Source of the DNA: Bacteroidota bacterium
GTDB taxonomy: Bacteria; Bacteroidota; Bacteroidia; B-17B0; Aurantibacillaceae
Direction of reading: 5' to 3'
Length of the DNA stretch: 64,000 bases
Assembly: GCA_017303905.1 (NCBI GenBank)
Contig: JAFLBH010000003.1
Location: 62,001-126,000, forward strand
The notes below the pieces were generated by a model. It did no database searches. It saw only the letters and a list, made by a program, of their open reading frames with translations, and was not told where the DNA came from. Positions within the stretch are counted from its first letter, which is position 1. Each line of letters starts with the position of its first letter. The position numbers were made by a program, and so were the translations under genes. Positions 43,601 to 51,747 of the stretch are shown here, piece by piece.

Positions 43601-44717
43601 TACCTGAAGGCATATTAGTGATACTTTGCGCATTTCCACCGGCAGGGCTCCACGTATAAGAATAAGGAGCAGTACCGCCGGACACGTTAGCGGTTGCAGA
43701 ACCGGCAGAACAAGAAGATGACGTAATAGCAGTAACTGTAAGATTAGAAATCGTACATACGTTACAAGCTGTTCGCCAATACATACCGGCAAACACCAGA
43801 TTCCAACAGTCGCTTGTATTTTGAACACCGTAAGTTGCGGAGGTTTGTCCTGCTACAGCAGCGCCACCGGGTTGTTGAATGTAATCATATACTTGCTGAC
43901 TTGCCACCGGCTGAGTAAAATTAGCGGTAGCTGAGTTAAGGTAAACAGGAGTAGCTGCGATTTTCTGTAAATCGGTAACAGCCATAAAATTTGTTGTTAA
44001 AGAAGTTGGTCCGCAAACATTAAAGCCGGTAAGATTAGCAGTTTTAGTTCCACCTTTCATTACCATACAACCATCACCAATCATAATACTGCCTGTGTAG
44101 GTTTGATTTGGATCAGAATAAATAATAAATAAAGTAGCGCCATCCATATCCATTGTTTTGGCAGTAGCATTTACCGGAACTCCGCTTATAACATAATTAC
44201 CGTTCCCGGAAATCAAAGCAGTTACATCACAACGGTAATTGTATGTACCCGGGAAGCTCCAGCATTTGTCTACGTCACTTCCAATAATGGTAGCTGGAAC
44301 TGTAGAAGCAGTTGCAGCCGGATTAGTAAAATTCACATTAAAAGCGCTACCGTTTCCGGAACCACCTATGTATAAAAATGCTTTTAAAACCTGAAAACAT
44401 GCAGGCATCCCTGAAATAGCCATTGTGGCTGGTTGAGCAAGACCTGTTGCAGGTGTAACTGCACCAAACGAGCGGGCATGCAATCGAACACTCGCTGTCG
44501 TAAAGTTTAATCCGCAAGCTGTAGTTGTATAACTTGTCGCAATTGTTGCGTTTCCGTTTTGAACTGAAGCAGGAGAACCTTTTTGAGTATTCCCTACAGG
44601 CTCTAAACATTCTTTACATGGTGTACCCCAAAGCGGTTCACCTTTTGTTTGGGCATTTACCACGTTTACGGTTAACATAGTAAATACAATGGCCGAAAGT
44701 TTAATAAGATTCTTCAT
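40668..44717 (-). CDS. Giant Ig/PKD-repeat surface protein with gliding-motility-type C-terminal sorting domain
   Basis: The frame opens at 44792, but the ATG at 44717 (MKNLIKLSAIVF, then VVNAQ) starts a proper signal peptide and gives 1,349 residues. Order: a unique DUF3344-like N-terminal domain, one SprB-like repeat (SGGTAPYSYTWSPAGG), one further Ig-like module, eight successive Ig-like modules of about 77 residues, two PKD domains, and a CHU_C/type B sorting domain with VPNAFTPNADGLNDVF, FDRWGERVFET and GTYTWLINA. It should be exported by the type IX system as an adhesin or motility-type surface protein. The binding target is unknown. Confidence 0.92.
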   Translation of the reverse strand: MKNLIKLSAIVFTMLTVNVVNAQTKGEPLWGTPCKECLEPVGNTQKGSPASVQNGNATIATSYTTTACGLNFTTASVRLHARSFGAVTPATGLAQPATMAISGMPACFQVLKAFLYIGGSGNGSAFNVNFTNPAATASTVPATIIGSDVDKCWSFPGTYNYRCDVTALISGNGNYVISGVPVNATAKTMDMDGATLFIIYSDPNQTYTGSIMIGDGCMVMKGGTKTANLTGFNVCGPTSLTTNFMAVTDLQKIAATPVYLNSATANFTQPVASQQVYDYIQQPGGAAVAGQTSATYGVQNTSDCWNLVFAGMYWRTACNVCTISNLTVTAITSSSCSAGSATANVSGGTAPYSYTWSPAGGNAQSITNMPSGTYTVNVKDATGCKTGTATVAVNAASGPTITANAGTICAGSSVNLTANGAATYTWSPGTGLNTTNGPAVTANPAATTVYSISGTNALGCVATITTQVMVNPMPVPVINSNSPICLNAPLNLTSGGGTTYAWSGPNAFTSTLQNPTVAAATTADAGVYTVTVTSLGCSSTATTNVAVLTPSTTATNTGPYCAGATIQLNGGAATSYSWTGPGGFTSNLQNPTIAASTTAMSGTYNLLVSIGSCTAAASTNVVVNALPVPNAISNSPVCANDQITFTGSGGTTYTWTGPAYNSNQQNPVIASSTAANAGTYTLTVTDANNCVNFTTVNVVVNPLPVITVNSPVTCLNTSFTLSATGGSTYAWSGPAGFTSNQQNAVLTNAAASMSGVYTVTVTTANNCVSTATTNAQVLPLPNPQINSNSPVCVGNALMLAGSGGATFAWTGPNGFVSAQQNPTIANVTLAEAGVYTLLVSSGTCTASTTATIVINPLPTPQIVVNTPVCVGQALNFSGSGGVTYSWNGPGFINNTQNPSIPAATMFNNGAFVLTVTDANNCTNSTTQNVVVNPLPNVNATGATVCENGNATLSAGGGVTYSWSGPNGFTSNSQNPMLSNAQLNVSGQYTVLVTDANTCTNTAVATIIVNPAPVATINNNSPICVNNMLSLSGSGGVSYSWTGPNGFVSTSQNPNFNASSTAYSGNYVLTITDANGCTASATTAATINPIPSVAINAVPNRGCAPFCTSFNLSTSPGVQTYNWNLGNGITGNTATQQTCYGTTGVYTVNVVVSDAIGCTNSATYTVEVFPQPVADFNHAPIKPIINIDPEVTFTDASHGDSIVKWQWYFMNTAQYTSTQQNPTFMYSDPGTYAVALVVTSDKGCIDTLVRIVEVGEDFGIYVPNAFTPNADGLNDVFQPKGFGVVKYQLQIFDRWGERVFETKEFEKGWDGKFAGRGDNICEQGTYTWLINAVSVFGKAHELKGHVTLIK
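41460..43310 (-). repeat. Eight tandem Ig-like modules (about 231 bp each)
   Basis: Each unit encodes about 77 residues with the pattern NSPVCxG...LxxSGGxTYxWxGPxGFxSxxQNPxI...GxYxLxVxDxxxC...xxVVVNPLP. The units diverge clearly in both protein and DNA, so they are old duplications rather than recent copies. The array lies inside the giant surface protein gene. Confidence 0.8.
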
Positions 44718-44978
44718 GGGATGGAGTTTTGCAATCATTGTATTAAATTTAGTGAAATAGAGGCGTAATAACCCTGTTTTCAAATAAGGCAAGCCTAGGT
44801 TTCACTCAATAGAATGGCTAGTCTGCTATAATTAACAGCTTATGAACAGAATTTGAAGGGGATTCTTGAACTATTCTACTGAAAATAAATATTTTAGTTA
44901 GGTGCTGCCCCCTTGCAGATTATTTACTGTTTCATGTGGCATTTATTGATAAAATTAACTTGCTTTGCGATATAAATA

Positions 44979-45593
44979 ATGCTCTTCGACGACTCATATT
45001 TTACCATCCAAAAAGCATCAGAAGGAATTTATAAAGACAGAGGCAGTAAATTTTTAGGCTTTGTATTCCCGGTTAAAACAGAAGCTGAAATCAAAGAAAT
45101 CATTAGTCAATTAAAAAAAGAACATCATGGGGCTAATCATCATTGTTATGCATGGCGATTAGGTGCCGATAAAGCTGCTTATAGGGCTAATGACGATGGT
45201 GAACCAAATAATTCGGCCGGTAAACCTATACTAGGACAAATACAATCCAAAGATTTAACGGATGTTCTGATTGTTGTTGCCCGATACTTTGGCGGAACAT
45301 TACTTGGTGTTAGTGGTTTAATTAATGCCTATCGCGAAGCAGCGGCAGATGCTCTAAAAAATGCCGAAATCATTGAAAAGCATATTTTATTTCAATATAG
45401 AGTAGAGTTTAATTTCGAGCAAATGAATTCTGTAATGCGTATCTTGCGTGATAATCACTGTAAAATAATTTCAAATGAATACGAATCAAATTGCGTGATT
45501 ATATTTGATGTAAGAAAAAGTTATAATGACCAAGTTGAAGAACAGATCATGAAGCTTACACCGATAAAATTTAAGTATCTAAAAACGCACTAA
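44979..45593 (+). CDS. YigZ/IMPACT family protein
   Basis: 204 residues. The N-terminal UPF0029 domain shows KDRGSKFLGFVFPVKTE, HHGANHHCYAWRLG, DDGEPNNSAGKPIL and VVARYFGGTLLGVSGLINAYREAA, all family hallmarks. A ferredoxin-like C-terminal domain (DUF1949) follows. The family is linked to ribosome/translation-factor contact but its reaction is unknown. The stop and the start of the next gene share one base (TAATG). Confidence 0.92.
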   Translation: MLFDDSYFTIQKASEGIYKDRGSKFLGFVFPVKTEAEIKEIISQLKKEHHGANHHCYAWRLGADKAAYRANDDGEPNNSAGKPILGQIQSKDLTDVLIVVARYFGGTLLGVSGLINAYREAAADALKNAEIIEKHILFQYRVEFNFEQMNSVMRILRDNHCKIISNEYESNCVIIFDVRKSYNDQVEEQIMKLTPIKFKYLKTH

Positions 45594-46540
45594 TGACAAA
45601 AACAAAAAACTCCGATTACGAACTTGTAAAAACAATGTGCTCCATTCACGCTCCTTCTGGAAATGAAGTGGCCATGAAAGATTTTTTATTAGAGTACATC
45701 AAAAAAAATAAAAAAAACTGGAAGCATCAGCCTAAAATTTTTCACGGTAAAGGCTTTCAAGATTGTATTGTATTAATTTTCGGAAAACCACGTACCGCTG
45801 TTTTTGCGCACATGGATAGCATTGGCTTCACCGTTAGATATGGAAAACAGTTAGTAAAAATTGGCGGACCACTTTGCAAAAGCGGATTCAAATTAGTGGG
45901 AGAAGATTCGATAGGAAAAGCAGAAGTGGAACTCGATGTTAAAAAAGATAAGCATGGCTACTCTACTCTAGCTTATAAATTCAAACGCGATTTAGAAAGG
46001 GGCACCGAACTTACCTTTAAACCTAATTGGCGAGAAGATAAAGATTACATTCAGTGCTGTTACATGGATAATCGATTAGGAATTTACAACGCTTTAAAAA
46101 CTGCCGAAACTTTAAAAGACGGAGCCATCGTGTTTAGTTGCTGGGAAGAACATGGCGGAGGCAGTGTTACATTTTTGCAAAAATTTTTAGCTGAAAAATA
46201 CAATGTGTTTCAAGCGCTCATTTCAGATATATCATGGATATCCGATGGAGTTCATGCCGGTAAAGGCGCTGTTATTTCCATGCGCGATAGTTTGGTACCG
46301 AGAAGAAGCTTCGTCAACAAAATCATTCATATTGCTAAAAAACATAATATTCCGCATCAACTGGAAGTAGAAGGAAGCGGTGGCAGTGATGCAAAAGAAT
46401 TACAAATGTCGGAACATCCATGGGATTGGTGCTTTGTAGGCGCCGGAGAGCAAAATGTACACACACCGGATGAAAAAGTACACAAGAAAGATATTGAGAG
46501 CATGTTATCGCTTTACAAAATGTTAATGAAAGAACTCTGA
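45593..46540 (+). CDS. M42-family (glutamyl aminopeptidase-like) metallopeptidase
   Basis: 315 residues. Two-metal site: AVFAHMDSIGF (His), YMDNRLGIYNA (Asp), SCWEEHGGGS (Glu-Glu), ISDISW (Asp) and EQNVHTPDE (His). M42 enzymes form large cytoplasmic oligomers that trim peptides. The sequence is rather short for the family, with a compact PDZ-like insert. It is coupled to the YigZ gene, and its stop lies one base from that of the convergent lipoprotein gene. Confidence 0.87.
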   Translation: MTKTKNSDYELVKTMCSIHAPSGNEVAMKDFLLEYIKKNKKNWKHQPKIFHGKGFQDCIVLIFGKPRTAVFAHMDSIGFTVRYGKQLVKIGGPLCKSGFKLVGEDSIGKAEVELDVKKDKHGYSTLAYKFKRDLERGTELTFKPNWREDKDYIQCCYMDNRLGIYNALKTAETLKDGAIVFSCWEEHGGGSVTFLQKFLAEKYNVFQALISDISWISDGVHAGKGAVISMRDSLVPRRSFVNKIIHIAKKHNIPHQLEVEGSGGSDAKELQMSEHPWDWCFVGAGEQNVHTPDEKVHKKDIESMLSLYKMLMKEL

Positions 46541-46541
46541 T

Positions 46542-47573
46542 TTATTTCTTCTCGAGATTATTCAATGCCTCAATAGCCATCTCGTAATTTGGCGTAACTT
46601 GTAAACACATGTTATAGTCGGCTTTTGCATTTGAAATATCCTTCAATACTTCATAACAAACTCCTCTCGCAAAATAGGCTTCGGTATATTTTGGATCCAC
46701 AGCAATGGCTTTTGAAAAATAATCAACCGCTTTCTCTGCATCTTTCTTTCTATCCAAATAAATAGCACCCATGTTATAAAGCACCATCGTATTATCTTTA
46801 TTGATAGCCAACATTCTTTCATATTCAGCAATGGCTTCCGGAATTTTATTCATATCCTGCAAAAGTTTTGCCTTTGCATACATTACATTATCATTACCCG
46901 GCTTTAAGCGAAGGGCGTTATCGAAATATTGAAATGCGAGAGGATTTTTCTTCACTGCATAAAGCAACCCTACATCCACAAAAGCGTCAAAATATTTGTT
47001 ATCCTGCTCAATGGCTGTTTGCATACTCGAGATGGCTTTGGTTGTATCGCCCATCTCTTTAAATACAGAACCTTTCAAATAATAGGCGCGAGCCATGTTC
47101 TCATCAATCTTCAATGCTTTATTAATTTGCGTTAACGCACTTTCATATTGGCGCACTAAAAAGAAGAGCTCTCCTAATTTTAAAAGACCTTCTATGTTAT
47201 CAGGAAATTTTTTTGCTACTAACTCCAATGTTTCCTTTGCCTGACGCGTTTTGTTATCTGCAAAATAAGCATCTACCAACGTAAGGTGATAGTTGGCATT
47301 CGTACTATCAATTTTCAATGAGCGTTGTGCATCACCAATGGCCGCATCGAACTGCTTTAAACGAATATAAATCTTAGCGCGTTCATTATATAATTCGGCA
47401 TTATTCGGATCGTTCTTTAATTTTTCATTCACTGCTTTTAATTCAGGTGAATTTAACTTGTCGATTAACGAATCTTTGATTTCTTGTTTAACTACTTCTT
47501 TGTTTTCGCCCGATTTACAGGAAAACATCAAGAATGCGGCAAGAATTACCGTAACTGATTTCAAAATTTTCAT
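46542..47573 (-). CDS. TPR lipoprotein
   Basis: The frame opens at 47606, but ATG at 47573 (MKILKSVTVILAAFLMFSC) gives a lipoprotein signal with lipobox LMFSC and 343 residues. After a charged spacer, eight or nine TPR units fill the protein, for example NAELYNERAKIYIRLKQFDAAI and NTMVLYNMGAIYLDRKKDAEKA. It is expected to sit in the outer or inner membrane facing the periplasm as an assembly scaffold. It follows the Fe-S operon on the same strand, 39 bases from the CCG protein gene, and may be its last member. Confidence 0.87.
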   Translation of the reverse strand: MKILKSVTVILAAFLMFSCKSGENKEVVKQEIKDSLIDKLNSPELKAVNEKLKNDPNNAELYNERAKIYIRLKQFDAAIGDAQRSLKIDSTNANYHLTLVDAYFADNKTRQAKETLELVAKKFPDNIEGLLKLGELFFLVRQYESALTQINKALKIDENMARAYYLKGSVFKEMGDTTKAISSMQTAIEQDNKYFDAFVDVGLLYAVKKNPLAFQYFDNALRLKPGNDNVMYAKAKLLQDMNKIPEAIAEYERMLAINKDNTMVLYNMGAIYLDRKKDAEKAVDYFSKAIAVDPKYTEAYFARGVCYEVLKDISNAKADYNMCLQVTPNYEMAIEALNNLEKK

Positions 47574-47612
47574 GCTATTAAAATTATATTGCCCGGGGAA
47601 AAGCAATTGGTT

Positions 47613-48407
47613 TTATAAATCGTTGGCAGTTGCGATAAGTTCAGCAACATCCAATACTTTTGTTTTATCCTCTTTATTAAAATGTTTAACGCCATCTGTC
47701 ATCATGGTATTGCAAAACGGACAACCAACAGCAATTACATCCGGATTTAATGCTAAAGCCTCCTCTGCTCTTTCGGTGCTTACTTCCTTATTTCCTTTCT
47801 CTGCTTCCTTAAACATTTGTGCTCCGCCTGCTCCGCAACATAATCCTTTTGCTTTACTGCGTTTCATTTCTGCCAATTCTACGTCTAACTTTTGAATCAC
47901 CTCACGCGGCGCTTCATAAACATCATTGGCTCTTCCTAAGTAACAAGGATCGTGATAAACAATTTTCTTTCCTTTAAATGAACCACCGTTCACTTTCAAT
48001 TTACCTTGATTGATTAAATCCTGTACCAACTGTGTATGATGCACCACTTCGTATTTACCGCCTAATTCAGGATATTCATTCTTTAATGTGTTGAAACAAT
48101 GCGGACAACCGGTTACAATTTTCTTAACATTATAATTATTAAGTACAGTTATGTTTTGGAAAGCCTGCATCTGAAATAAAAACTCATTGCCGGCACGCTT
48201 TGCCGGGTCGCCTGTACATGTTTCCTCAGTTCCTAAAACAGCAAACTTAATGTTAACATGATTCAAAATTCGAACGATCGCCTTCGTTATTTTTTTTGCA
48301 CGATCGTCGAAACTTCCTGAACATCCCACCCAAAATAAAATCTCAGGCGTTTCACCATTAGCCATCATCTCGGCCATTGTTGGTACTTTAATTGGCGTAT
48401 TGCTCAT
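47613..48407 (-). CDS. CCG-domain Fe-S protein (heterodisulfide reductase B-like)
   Basis: 264 residues. Two cysteine-rich CCG-type clusters are visible: VTGCPHCFNTLKNEY and, later, GLCCGAGGAQMF, with further Cys in WVGCSGSFDDRA and VGCPFCNTMMTDG. Such domains bind an unusual [4Fe-4S] cluster in HdrB, GlpC and LutA-type electron-transfer proteins. It lies in one operon with the HdrC-like membrane protein at 48845-50152, its likely partner, with a HAD gene between them. The electron donor and acceptor are unknown. Confidence 0.88.
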   Translation of the reverse strand: MSNTPIKVPTMAEMMANGETPEILFWVGCSGSFDDRAKKITKAIVRILNHVNIKFAVLGTEETCTGDPAKRAGNEFLFQMQAFQNITVLNNYNVKKIVTGCPHCFNTLKNEYPELGGKYEVVHHTQLVQDLINQGKLKVNGGSFKGKKIVYHDPCYLGRANDVYEAPREVIQKLDVELAEMKRSKAKGLCCGAGGAQMFKEAEKGNKEVSTERAEEALALNPDVIAVGCPFCNTMMTDGVKHFNKEDKTKVLDVAELIATANDL

Positions 48408-48419
48408 TGTAAAACTTTA

Positions 48420-48836
48420 TTAATTCTGAAATACTTGAATCGTTGTTTCTTTCTCTACTAAGTCTGTAAATCTCCCAGTGTAACGTGTTGCACGCACCAT
48501 ATGGTTATCCACCCAATGATAATTTCCACCGCGAGGTTTTCCCATTAATAAACCATGGTATTTAAATCCGTTATCTTTCAACCATTGTTCAGTAACCGCT
48601 CTGTGTTCTTCTGTACGACTGGTAAAAAACGTAATGATATGTCCTTCTTCAAACCATTTGTTTAAAGTTATTAAAGCTTCGGGATATAATTGTGCGGTAG
48701 CCATTCTTTCCGGTTCTTCATTGGGAATATCATCACAAATAGTTCCATCGATGTCAATCAAATAATTTTTAATATGCTCAGGTAAAACCGGACTTAATTT
48801 CTTACCGTTCTCTTCAATTTCAATCAACTTACTCAT
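48420..48836 (-). CDS. Small HAD-superfamily phosphatase-like protein
   Basis: 138 residues, a compact cap-less HAD. Motif I is LIDIDGTICDD (nucleophile Asp and general-acid Asp), motif II ITFFTSRTEEH (Thr/Ser), and the C-terminal NYHWVDNHMVRATRY is the probable end of the fold, without a clear DD motif IV. It may hydrolyse a phosphorylated small molecule or nucleic-acid end; the substrate is unknown. Its place between two Fe-S subunit genes with gaps of 8-12 bases is conspicuous. Confidence 0.78.
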   Translation of the reverse strand: MSKLIEIEENGKKLSPVLPEHIKNYLIDIDGTICDDIPNEEPERMATAQLYPEALITLNKWFEEGHIITFFTSRTEEHRAVTEQWLKDNGFKYHGLLMGKPRGGNYHWVDNHMVRATRYTGRFTDLVEKETTIQVFQN

Positions 48837-48844
48837 ATTCCTTT

Positions 48845-50152
48845 TTAATTCTCGTTAATCCAATTAGCGCGATCAGCAGGTGAAAACTGCCAAGGAGCGC
48901 CGTTATTTTCTAAGTTACTGAACATACCGTTTAATTCGGTTGGTGCAGAACTTTGTTCTAATACTAATTGATGTCTTAAATCCATGATGATAGATAATGG
49001 ATCGATATTCACCGGACATTCCTGAACACAAGCATTGCAGGTGTTGCATGCCCAAATTTCTTCAGATGTAATATAATCTCCTAACAATGATTTTCCGTCA
49101 TCTACAAATGTTCCGCCGTTCTTATCGATGTTCTTTCCAACTTCCACTAATCGGTCGCGGGTATCCATCATAATTTTACGTGGAGACAATTTTTTACCGG
49201 TGATATTCTGCGGACAAGAACTGGTACATCGTCCGCATTCGGTACAGGTGTACGCATCGAGTAATTGTTTCCATGTTAAATCGGTAACATCTTTAGCGCC
49301 GAATTTTACCGGAACATTAGGGTCTAATTGTGGTTGATAAGCAGGATCGAAATTTGGTTTCACCACATCTGTTACTTCAAATAGATTTTTGAAACTTCCC
49401 TTTGCTTTTAGATTAGAGAAAAATGTATTAGGGAAAGCCAATATAATATGGAAATGTTTAGAATATGGTAGCCAATTTAAAAACGCGAAAATTCCAATGA
49501 TGTGGAACCACCAGCAGAATCGCTCAATGAAAATTAATGTACCATCCGATAAACCTGCAACGGCCGGAACTAAAATCTGACTTACCGGGAAAGAGCCGGC
49601 TTGGTGATAATGATCGTGTCCGCGAAATTGCAATACCTGATCTGCGGCGTTCATTAAAAACAATGCACTCATTAATAATGTTTCAGCTATCAAAATAGCA
49701 TTGGCATCAAAACTTGGAAAACCTTTTAATTCATTATTAAGGAAACGTTTCACCTTCACCACATTTCTTCTGAACCAAAAAACAACGACACCAATAAAAA
49801 CGCCAAGCGCTAAAATTTCGAAGAATCCGATTAAGAAATTATAAAAACCTCCCATGAAAGAGAACGCGCGGTGCTGATGAAAAATTCCATCTACAAACAT
49901 TTCCAACACTTCAATGTTAATTAGAACGAAGCCAACATAAACCAAAATATGCATGGTAGCCGAAACCGGACGAGTTACCATCTTACTTTGGCCAAGGGCA
50001 ACCATGGTCATTGTTTTTATACGCTCAGCGCGATTATCACTTAAGTCGATGTTTTTCCCCAGTAAAATATTACGGCGAACTTTGCGAGCATTGTAAATAA
50101 AAAAAGCTGTTGCGGCAACAAACAGAATAATAAAGGCAATAGAACTTATCAT
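48845..50152 (-). CDS. Membrane Fe-S oxidoreductase subunit (HdrC/GlpC-like)
   Basis: 435 residues. The N-terminal half has about five membrane helices, of NarI/cytochrome-b-like type, with possible His ligands (HILVYVGFV, HYHQAGSF). The C-terminal half holds two [4Fe-4S] motifs, CTECGRCTSSCPQN and CNTCNACVQECPVN. It should pass electrons between a membrane quinone pool and the CCG Fe-S protein in the same operon. It starts 4 bases after the MCE gene. Confidence 0.9.
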   Translation of the reverse strand: MISSIAFIILFVAATAFFIYNARKVRRNILLGKNIDLSDNRAERIKTMTMVALGQSKMVTRPVSATMHILVYVGFVLINIEVLEMFVDGIFHQHRAFSFMGGFYNFLIGFFEILALGVFIGVVVFWFRRNVVKVKRFLNNELKGFPSFDANAILIAETLLMSALFLMNAADQVLQFRGHDHYHQAGSFPVSQILVPAVAGLSDGTLIFIERFCWWFHIIGIFAFLNWLPYSKHFHIILAFPNTFFSNLKAKGSFKNLFEVTDVVKPNFDPAYQPQLDPNVPVKFGAKDVTDLTWKQLLDAYTCTECGRCTSSCPQNITGKKLSPRKIMMDTRDRLVEVGKNIDKNGGTFVDDGKSLLGDYITSEEIWACNTCNACVQECPVNIDPLSIIMDLRHQLVLEQSSAPTELNGMFSNLENNGAPWQFSPADRANWINEN

Positions 50153-50156
50153 ACTA

Positions 50157-51137
50157 CTAGTCTTTTGGTTTGTTTTTTTCCTTCCTTCCGAATACTGAGA
50201 AGTGGATATAACGTTCCGGATTAATACGTAAATCTTTCATCAACTTATCTAAATCTTCACTGGCTTTATTTAAGTTATTATACAAAGAATCGTTTTTTGC
50301 TAATTTACCCAAAGTACCTTGTCCGGCATTGATTTGTGCTACCAAAATATTTAATTCCTTTAGAGTTTTATCGGCATTATCAATAGCATCTTTTAATTGT
50401 GCTTTCGCTAAACTATCGGAGAGATTATTAAAGTTGGTAAGAATATTATCAATCTTCCCGGTATTCTGTTCTAACATTCCTGCCACAGAATTTAATTTAG
50501 AAAGGATTGATGAAATTTTTGATTTTTCGGTAGCTACTAAATCATCTAACTTGTAACATGTTTGTTCTAAACTGGTGATTGCTTTCTTAATACTTTCGAA
50601 TGACTTACTTAAGTTATCGCGTGTATTTGCGTTTAACACCGTTTCAACAATTACCATTACAGAGTCGATTGAAGATAATAATCCTTCCGCTTTCTTTTGC
50701 AAAGGTGTTAATCGTTTGTCAACGGCTGTTTTTAAATCTTCTTCTGACGCCGCCAACAATGTATCACCTGATTGAACAAATTCTGTTTCGTTACTGTAAA
50801 TAATTTCAACCGCTTTTGATCCCAATAAATCGGAGCTCACCGCTTTTGCAATGGAATGCTTTGGAATCTTTACATCTTCGGTAATTAAAAATTTAACCAA
50901 CACCTGATATTCTCCGTCTTTCTTAATCAAAGTAATTTGGTTAACCTGTCCGATTTTATACCCTTTCACCATTAAAGGATTGGCCTCAATTAAACCATCA
51001 ATTTGAGGATAAACGGCATAAAGTACATTTTTGCGTGAAAGTATATCGTAACCCTTTAAGAAATTTAAACCCCATATAAATGCGGCAATTGCGCAAATAA
51101 CTACGGCCCCTATTTTAAATTCTTTACTAATCTTCAC
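50157..51137 (-). CDS. MCE-domain (MlaD-like) lipid transport protein
   Basis: 326 residues, GTG start. One N-terminal membrane anchor (about 8-28) precedes the MCE domain, with KNVLYAVYPQIDGLIEANPLMVKGYKIGQV, near residues 35-120. A long helical, coiled-coil-like tail follows. MlaD-type proteins form hexamers bound to an ABC transporter that moves phospholipids between the membranes; MlaE and MlaF genes are not in the window. It is the first gene of the Fe-S operon, a combination seen in this phylum. Confidence 0.9.
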   Translation of the reverse strand: MKISKEFKIGAVVICAIAAFIWGLNFLKGYDILSRKNVLYAVYPQIDGLIEANPLMVKGYKIGQVNQITLIKKDGEYQVLVKFLITEDVKIPKHSIAKAVSSDLLGSKAVEIIYSNETEFVQSGDTLLAASEEDLKTAVDKRLTPLQKKAEGLLSSIDSVMVIVETVLNANTRDNLSKSFESIKKAITSLEQTCYKLDDLVATEKSKISSILSKLNSVAGMLEQNTGKIDNILTNFNNLSDSLAKAQLKDAIDNADKTLKELNILVAQINAGQGTLGKLAKNDSLYNNLNKASEDLDKLMKDLRINPERYIHFSVFGRKEKNKPKD

Positions 51138-51191
51138 AAATACAAATAATTAAATAGAAAATTAAAGCTTAAAGATAGCTATTTTTGCCCT

Positions 51192-51737
51192 ATGCAAAAA
51201 ATAAAAAACGAAGATTTAGGACGTAAAAGCATTGAGGAATTTAAACAGGCTGAGAAAACACCAATAATTCTGATATTGGATAACATACGCAGTCTCAATA
51301 ATGTAGGTTCCGCCTTTAGAACTGCTGACGCTTTTTTAATTGAAGCTATCTATTTATGCGGTGTAACAGGAACTCCTCCTAACAAGGAAATTGAAAAAAC
51401 AGCTTTGGGAGCTACGGAGACCGTTAGTTGGAAACATTATGATAATACCGTGGATTGCGTAAATGAATTACAGAAAAACGGTTATAAAGTTTACGCGATC
51501 GAACAAGTTGAAAATAGTACTTACTTGCAAGAATTCAGAAACACGGATAATTCCAAATTAGCGCTTGTGTTTGGCAATGAAGTTTACGGTGTTGAACAAG
51601 ATGTAGTGAATATTTGCAATGGCAGCATCGAAATTCCACAACTTGGAAGCAAACACTCGTTGAACATTTCCGTTAGTTTAGGAATTGTTGTGTGGGAATT
51701 AGTAAAAAACAATTTAACTAATAAGTCTTCCAAGTAG
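51192..51737 (+). CDS. SpoU/TrmH-family RNA 2'-O-methyltransferase
   Basis: 181 residues. Trefoil-knot SPOUT motifs are present: ILILDNIRSLNNVGSAFRTADAF (motif 1), LALVFGNEVYGVEQDV (motif 2) and IEIPQLGSKHSLNISVSLGIVVWE (motif 3). The family 2'-O-methylates tRNA or rRNA; the target cannot be set. A TAnnTTTG match (TATTTTTG, 51180-51187) ends just 4 bases before the ATG, with no TTG at the right distance, so I do not call it a promoter. Confidence 0.9.
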   Translation: MQKIKNEDLGRKSIEEFKQAEKTPIILILDNIRSLNNVGSAFRTADAFLIEAIYLCGVTGTPPNKEIEKTALGATETVSWKHYDNTVDCVNELQKNGYKVYAIEQVENSTYLQEFRNTDNSKLALVFGNEVYGVEQDVVNICNGSIEIPQLGSKHSLNISVSLGIVVWELVKNNLTNKSSK

Positions 51738-51747
51738 TATCAACCCG

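Noticed and set aside
51180-51187. -7 box TATTTTTG in front of the SpoU methyltransferase
   Set aside because: It ends 4 bases before the ATG and has no TTG at the right distance.
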